From assembly GCF_038002345.1 (NCBI RefSeq), contig NZ_JBBOCJ010000001.1, forward strand, positions 3,968,001 to 4,032,000: a stretch of 64,000 bases of DNA, read 5' to 3'. The notes beneath the pieces are model-generated. The model was not told the DNA's origin and did not search any database. It saw only the letters and a program-made list of their open reading frames with translations. This stretch comes from Paenibacillus sp. FSL M7-0420. Its GTDB lineage: Bacteria; Bacillota; Bacilli; Paenibacillales; Paenibacillaceae. Position numbers and translations under genes: made by a program. This document shows, one piece after another, positions 59,529 through 64,000 of this stretch; position 1 is the first letter of the stretch, and each line of letters starts with the position of its first letter.

Positions 59529-61646
59529 TTATCCCCGCTGCTCATCCAGCCACAGAATAGCCGTCACACCGCGCGGATAATATTTGCTGCCGGTGATCTC
59601 GCCAGAGATAATCTGGTCGCTCCAGCTCCAGACCGAGAGCTGCGGATGCGTAAGCCAGCTTACATGTGCCGAATCGGCTGCATGGCCCTTGTCCCCCCAC
59701 TCCAGACCGAGAATTTGTCTGGCGATGAACTGACACAGATAAATCTTGCTCAGCCAGCTGTTGTTGCTGGTGGAGGAGATTTTCCAGCCACCGTCTTCGA
59801 ACAGGCAGACTCCCTCCACAAGCACAGCCTTCAGATGAGTGTCAAGTGCCCCGATATATTCACCGAACCGCCCCCCGCGCTCCAGAGCTTCCTTGCAGCC
59901 GGTGAAGTAAGGGAACACGAGGCCTTCAATCGCCGGAATAATCTTCGAGTCATTGCCTTCTCCGATTACTGCCGGGATATAGCCGCCTTCGGTAACACTG
60001 CCCACGATGGTTGCTGCGCAGAGCTCGGCCTGTCTGCCGGCAGTCTGTGACAGCTCCGTATTGCCGTTATCGCGGAAAATCTTCTCCATCGCCAAATATG
60101 CTGCCCAGCACTTACCCGCCAGATAAATATTGTTTCGCGCCTGGCCCAGTGACACATCCAGACTGTCGTACGTAGTAATCTCCGCACCGCCCATGGTCCG
60201 TGAGCTGTCGAGCGCCATCACACCGTTGCGTTTCGCCGGGTCCGGATGATCCCGGTTGAGCATACTTTGCAGGCAGCTCTCCAGTACCGTCAGATTGCGC
60301 TCCATCCAGCTGCGGTCGCCCGTGTGCTCCACATAGGTTGCTGCAGTGAGAATCCAGTTGACCAATTGCTCGTGGGTCATATGCGAGAAGCAGCCGTCAA
60401 TGCCGTACAGCTCATAGGAGGAATACCCCGGACGCGACACGGCGTTGGCTACTCCCATATCATGCGTGAAGCTAAGCCCGCCCGGATATTCGGTGCTATC
60501 TCCCGGGAAACGGACGGTGTCCACATAACTGAACCGGTCCACGAACATATCCAGCTCATTGCGTACGGTCCACGGGTTCATCTTCAGCTCGTAGAACAGC
60601 TGGTCTACCGTAAGGTCGAAGGTGTTCATCATCCGGTATTCGCCTTCGTTGACGACCCAGAATGGCTGGCCTTTGTACTCCAAGAGTTCGGTGGAGCCGT
60701 AATAGCTGCGGATGGCGTGAGCAAGCATGAAGGTCTGATCTTCGCTGAGCCCTGTTCCTTCCAGCATGGAATTAGCCTGCATGGCCTGCTGCTTCAGCTG
60801 ATCGAAATGGGACAGCGCATATTCCGCTACCGCCTCTACATTGCTGTAATAACGGTTATAGTAATAACTGGCATCCATCCCCGAGGTCACATAGCCCGAC
60901 CGGTGGAAGCAGACTGCGAAGCGGTAGACCTTCCGTTCACCCGCAGGCACATCCATGACAAGTGCACCCACTTGACCCAGTCCGAAGGTCCAGTTCTCCT
61001 CCAGCTCCGCAGTGAGGATATCCTCCATAGTGAAGTGCATGGCGGACTTGACGCTTCCCTGTTCAGCGGCGATCGCCAGGAATCGGCCCTGGCCGACACC
61101 GGTCAGATCCTCCTTGCCTCCATCGAATCTTCTAAGGGCGCTATACGGGTCATTCCCCTGGAAGCCGAAGAAAGCACGGCGCGCAGAGCTGCCCGCTGTG
61201 TTATCGACTTCAAGCTCTACCAGCACGGCTGGCAACAGCACTTCCTTCAGCTCTGCATCCGAGGCCGTCTCCGGGTCCGGCACCGGCCGCACTGGTGACA
61301 GAATGCGGAAGGTCAGATCGCCTGCCTGCCAGCTGTCGGCGGTAAGCCGGAAATCGCGCGTAATCTCGTCTTCCCCGAAGTGAAACAGTATCTGCGGCTT
61401 ATCCGGGCTCGGGTCCGGGTTCTCGATGTCATAGCGCTTGCTCTCATCGTCACTGCCCTGCTCATGGAAAGGCAAGGTATCGAAGCCGCGGCCGTCCTTA
61501 CGTTCCAGGCCAATATATACGTTCTGTCTCGGCGGCTTACCCGCTTCCAGATCGAAACCGCCGGACGCTCCCTTGAACCCCAGAGTGAAGCTGGAAAAAG
61601 AACCAATCGGTGAATGATGGGCATTGAAAAACGGATTTGTCGGCAT
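59529..61646 (-). CDS. Glycoside hydrolase family 52 beta-xylosidase
   Basis: This is a retaining beta-xylosidase of the rare GH52 family, typified by Geobacillus XynB2, and cytosolic (no signal peptide). The length of 705 and the opening MPTNPFFNAHHSPIGSF are family hallmarks. The nucleophile Glu lies in WVVNEGEYRMMNTFD (about 337). The acid/base Asp lies in LDSSRTMGGAEITTYDSLD (about 495). It cleaves xylose from xylo-oligosaccharides. It is divergent from a second AraC regulator, its likely activator. With the GH43 enzyme it gives the window two unrelated xylosidases. Confidence 0.95.
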   Translation of the reverse strand: MPTNPFFNAHHSPIGSFSSFTLGFKGASGGFDLEAGKPPRQNVYIGLERKDGRGFDTLPFHEQGSDDESKRYDIENPDPSPDKPQILFHFGEDEITRDFRLTADSWQAGDLTFRILSPVRPVPDPETASDAELKEVLLPAVLVELEVDNTAGSSARRAFFGFQGNDPYSALRRFDGGKEDLTGVGQGRFLAIAAEQGSVKSAMHFTMEDILTAELEENWTFGLGQVGALVMDVPAGERKVYRFAVCFHRSGYVTSGMDASYYYNRYYSNVEAVAEYALSHFDQLKQQAMQANSMLEGTGLSEDQTFMLAHAIRSYYGSTELLEYKGQPFWVVNEGEYRMMNTFDLTVDQLFYELKMNPWTVRNELDMFVDRFSYVDTVRFPGDSTEYPGGLSFTHDMGVANAVSRPGYSSYELYGIDGCFSHMTHEQLVNWILTAATYVEHTGDRSWMERNLTVLESCLQSMLNRDHPDPAKRNGVMALDSSRTMGGAEITTYDSLDVSLGQARNNIYLAGKCWAAYLAMEKIFRDNGNTELSQTAGRQAELCAATIVGSVTEGGYIPAVIGEGNDSKIIPAIEGLVFPYFTGCKEALERGGRFGEYIGALDTHLKAVLVEGVCLFEDGGWKISSTSNNSWLSKIYLCQFIARQILGLEWGDKGHAADSAHVSWLTHPQLSVWSWSDQIISGEITGSKYYPRGVTAILWLDEQRG

Positions 61647-61822
61647 AACGTAAATGCACTCCCTCCAGACTGTGTCCCGGCACTACCGGGATCATAGCTC
61701 TATGTTAGCGCCGGCCCGGCTTATGTAACAGGCGTAAAGCGGCCAATTTTTTGGACAAATCAATCGGACGCGGCAGCCTATGTTATAATAAAGCCAACTT
61801 TTAGTGAAAAAGAGGCATGCGT

Positions 61823-62809
61823 ATGAACGTTTTAGAACCCGGTACACAGCATTCCATGGACGGCCGGATGTCCCCGGATATACAGGCTGCCTTCCATATA
61901 TTCGCTGCCCACTGGCGCAAGGTGAACAGGGAGTGGCAATATCCGGCACACACCCATCCGATGTTCGAGATCAATATCGTCCTGCAGGGTTCGCAGCAAA
62001 TGACCGTAGGCGGGCAGTCTTACATCCAGCACAGCGGCGACATTCTGTTCATCCGCCCAAGTGTCCTGCATTCCAGTCTGGGTACGGTTTCAGAGGATGA
62101 GATGACCTATTATTGCCTGCATTTCGACATTGATGATCTGGTCCTGCGCCGTTCCCTGATGACGATGGACACTGTCAGCCTAAGCGGTGACACTCCAGAG
62201 CTGCAGGCGATCCGTTCTTCGCTCGATGCAATTATCAGCTCGACGATCCTCCCTGATGCCAGCGATACCCAGCGGGGCCGGCTGGTGACGCTCAATGCTT
62301 CGCTGCAGCTGTTCACCGCACTCAGCAGCTGGGTGCTGGCTGCATTGCCCTCCCCTGCCCGAAGCACCCTGCCGGGCGTTACGGAGAAAACCGTTGCCCT
62401 GGCGAATGCCATTGAAGGACTGCTGCAGGAATCCGTATTCACCGCTGCGGCAACCGGCAGCCGGGGCGGAAGCATCGAAGACATAGCCGCAAGGCTTGGC
62501 TATAGCCCGAGTCACTGTAACCGCGCCTTCCGGCAAATCTACGGACTGCCCCCGAGGCAGTATCTCTCTGACCTGATTATCCGCCATGCCAAGCTGCTCC
62601 TGCTGGATAACAGCCTGTCCGTGGAGAGTATCGCCTACAGGCTCGGCTACCGTGATGTCTCCCATTTCAGCAAGCAGTTCAAGCGCTGGACCGGCCTGCC
62701 GCCCATGGGCTACCGTCAGCTTACGGAGGAACCGGGGAAGACAGACGGCAATGCGTTATCCGCTACTGCGCAGGGAATTATAACAAAAACTCCGCAAACC
62801 ATTATATAA
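61823..62809 (+). CDS. AraC-family transcriptional regulator
   Basis: The product has 329 residues, with an N-terminal cupin (about 35-110, YPAHTHPMFEINIVLQGSQQMTVGG) and a C-terminal double helix-turn-helix (about 215-310, IEDIAARLGYSPSHCNRAFRQ and VESIAYRLGYRDVSHFSKQFKRWTG). ATG 61823 is preferred (AAAGAGG 7 nt upstream) over ATG 61817. It is divergent from GH52, and the shared intergenic region holds a TATAAT box on the regulator side (about 61790). It probably controls xylosidase and perhaps the ABC permeases that end next to it. Confidence 0.87.
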   Translation: MNVLEPGTQHSMDGRMSPDIQAAFHIFAAHWRKVNREWQYPAHTHPMFEINIVLQGSQQMTVGGQSYIQHSGDILFIRPSVLHSSLGTVSEDEMTYYCLHFDIDDLVLRRSLMTMDTVSLSGDTPELQAIRSSLDAIISSTILPDASDTQRGRLVTLNASLQLFTALSSWVLAALPSPARSTLPGVTEKTVALANAIEGLLQESVFTAAATGSRGGSIEDIAARLGYSPSHCNRAFRQIYGLPPRQYLSDLIIRHAKLLLLDNSLSVESIAYRLGYRDVSHFSKQFKRWTGLPPMGYRQLTEEPGKTDGNALSATAQGIITKTPQTII

Positions 62810-62827
62810 TGGCCTGCGGAGTTTTTT
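62785..62827. terminator. Bidirectional terminator
   Basis: AAAAACTCCGCA pairs with TGCGGAGTTTTT. It overlaps the last codons of the AraC gene and also faces the convergent permease gene. T runs are present on both strands. Confidence 0.85.
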
Positions 62828-62853
62828 ATTCTCCCCCAGAAGACACACACCTC

Positions 62854-63690
62854 TTACCCCTTGGTGGCCCCTGACGCAATCCCCTTAACGAAATACTTCT
62901 GCAGGAAGATAAACACGATCAGCACAGGCACGACCGACATGGCGGTTCCGGCAAAAATCATATCCCAGCGCGAGGAGAATTCCCCGATATACCGGTAGAT
63001 TTCTACAACCATTGTCTTAGCCTGGCCTGAAGGCAGAACCAGCATCGGCATCAGGAAGTCATTCCAGATCCCCAGACCGTTCAGCACCACCATACTTGCC
63101 GTAACCGGCCCGAGCAGCGGGAAGACGATCCTCCAGAAAATCCCGTAGCGGGAGCACCCGTCAATTTCTGCGGCCTCTTCAATCTCCCGTGGAATACCTT
63201 TGACGAAGCTGGTATAGAGCAGGCATCCGAAGCCTACGGCACCGGCGACATAGATCATGATAGGTCCCGCCAGACTGCCGTACAGGCCGAGTATTCTCAG
63301 CTCTTTGAACAGCGGAATCATATACGCCTGGAACGGAATCATCATCCCGGCCAGGAAATAGATGAAGACCAGCCGCGTCCAGCGGGCATTTCGGCGCTCT
63401 ATCGCGTAACCTGCCATCGGAATAATCAGCACCTGGGCGACAATCGCCACAACGGTCAGAATCAGGCTGTTAAGGATCGCACGCGGAAATTCGGTCTCCG
63501 TAAGCAGATATTTGAAGCTGTCTAAATACAGTGTCTTCGGAAAAGCAACCGCATCGCGCATAATCTCGGCATTGCTTTTGAATGCGGACATCAGATTAAA
63601 GAAAATCGGGAAGAAAAAGATAACCGCTACCAGGAGCGTTATGACAAACAGGACAATTTCAGTGATTCTCCGCTTGGTCTGCATCGTCAT
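62854..63690 (-). CDS. Carbohydrate ABC transporter permease (MalG-type)
   Basis: This is one of two membrane subunits of a CUT1-family sugar importer, with 278 residues and six helices. The EAA loop that contacts the ATPase is EIEEAAEIDGCSRYGIFWRIVFP (split here: EAAEIDG, IFWRIVFPLL; about 185-205). It ends with the usual FLQKYFVKGIASGATKG. It starts one base after the stop of the next-upstream permease gene, so the two are coupled. Xylo-oligosaccharide uptake is plausible from the neighbouring GH52/GH43 genes, but not shown. Confidence 0.9.
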   Translation of the reverse strand: MTMQTKRRITEIVLFVITLLVAVIFFFPIFFNLMSAFKSNAEIMRDAVAFPKTLYLDSFKYLLTETEFPRAILNSLILTVVAIVAQVLIIPMAGYAIERRNARWTRLVFIYFLAGMMIPFQAYMIPLFKELRILGLYGSLAGPIMIYVAGAVGFGCLLYTSFVKGIPREIEEAAEIDGCSRYGIFWRIVFPLLGPVTASMVVLNGLGIWNDFLMPMLVLPSGQAKTMVVEIYRYIGEFSSRWDMIFAGTAMSVVPVLIVFIFLQKYFVKGIASGATKG

Positions 63691-63691
63691 C

Positions 63692-64000
63692 TTAGAGCTG
63701 CACCTCCCGTTTCTGCAGGAATTTAACCTGGATGACCGTAATGATGAGAATAATCAGGAACAGGACCATGGCCAGAGCAGTGCCGAAGCCTTGTCTCAGC
63801 TCCCCGAAGCCTACTTTGTAGATAATATAAGTTAATGTCTCTGTCTCAAAGCCCGGGCCGCCGTCGGTCATTACGGCAATCTGGTCAAATATCTTCAGCG
63901 CACTGATCATAGAGAGCACCATGCACACAGTCATCGAACCCGCAAGCAGCGGGAACGTAATATGCCGGAACTGCTGCCAGCCGCCTGCACCGTCAATGCT
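63692..64000 (-). CDS. Carbohydrate ABC transporter permease (MalF-type), C-terminal part
   Basis: The frame is open to the window end; only the last 102 codons are visible. They start in the EAA loop (IDGAGGWQQFRHITFPLL), followed by two or three membrane helices and VKFLQKREVQL at the end. The complete gene, plus a binding protein, should lie beyond the right edge. It partners with the MalG-type subunit. Confidence 0.88.
   Translation of the reverse strand, partial: SIDGAGGWQQFRHITFPLLAGSMTVCMVLSMISALKIFDQIAVMTDGGPGFETETLTYIIYKVGFGELRQGFGTALAMVLFLIILIITVIQVKFLQKREVQL

Overview
The window looks like a chromosomal segment of a spore-forming, moderately GC-rich Firmicute, most likely Paenibacillus. 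The evidence is a GerA-type germination receptor, a CotD-like coat protein and a BclA-like collagen protein (sporulation); a bacillithiol-disulfide reductase homologue; strong AGGAGG-type ribosome binding sites with many GTG/TTG starts; and a large set of plant-polysaccharide enzymes. I see no rRNA, tRNA, CRISPR array, prophage or intact transposase. The only mobile-element-like feature is a 436-bp non-coding element with inverted ends.

Layout. 0-9.8 kb: azoreductase azoR, rsgA, a 26-codon microgene with its own promoter and terminator, an HAD phosphatase, an autoregulated ArsR/DUF2087 repressor, ypdA-like reductase, a DUF441 membrane protein and a homodimer-type ABC exporter. 9.9-14.2 kb: a heterodimeric multidrug ABC exporter of the BmrC/BmrD type, preceded by a promoter, a 30-codon leader ORF and an intrinsic terminator, which is the layout of bmrB ribosome-mediated attenuation. 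14.3-15.7 kb: a YcaQ/AlkZ-like DNA glycosylase whose promoter contains a LexA/DinR box. 16-23 kb: an orphan HEPN-like protein, an ABC-2 pair, a DUF326 copper protein, a COG0523 GTPase, moaB (apparently with an ATC start), a CotD-like gene, a DUF1349 protein and an MFS carrier. 23.2-26.9 kb: a two-gene pyruvate/2-oxoacid:ferredoxin oxidoreductase behind two CRP/FNR-like sites. 26.9-33.6 kb: a secreted GH8 enzyme, an NAD-salvage run (Nudix-pncA-pncB), ricA and miaB. 33.7-37.2 kb: a MerR regulator with an MmpS-like lipoprotein, an Old Yellow Enzyme pseudogene and the collagen-like protein. 37.4-44.6 kb: an intact Old Yellow Enzyme and a rhamnose operon (fucO-rhaB-rhaA-rhaD) with a divergent DeoR regulator. 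44.6-51.0 kb: an ankyrin protein, L-cysteine desulfidase, gnd and zwf. 51.2-55.4 kb: the germination receptor, whose B subunit is transcribed divergently. 55.4-64 kb: hemicellulose/pectin use, with GH43 and GH52 beta-xylosidases, a GH88 unsaturated glucuronyl hydrolase, two AraC regulators and a sugar ABC permease pair cut by the window end.

The least explained signal is a family of intergenic tandem repeats, all with a 51-bp period (17 codons), at about 1.4, 15.8, 35.6, 47.5 and 48.2 kb. The units differ in sequence between loci. In most arrays the unit carries a central palindrome and one strand stays open in a 17-residue register starting with Met. In the 47.4-48.4 kb cluster the 436-bp element sits exactly at the palindromic core of one unit. 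Its left end is shared with the block just after azoR.
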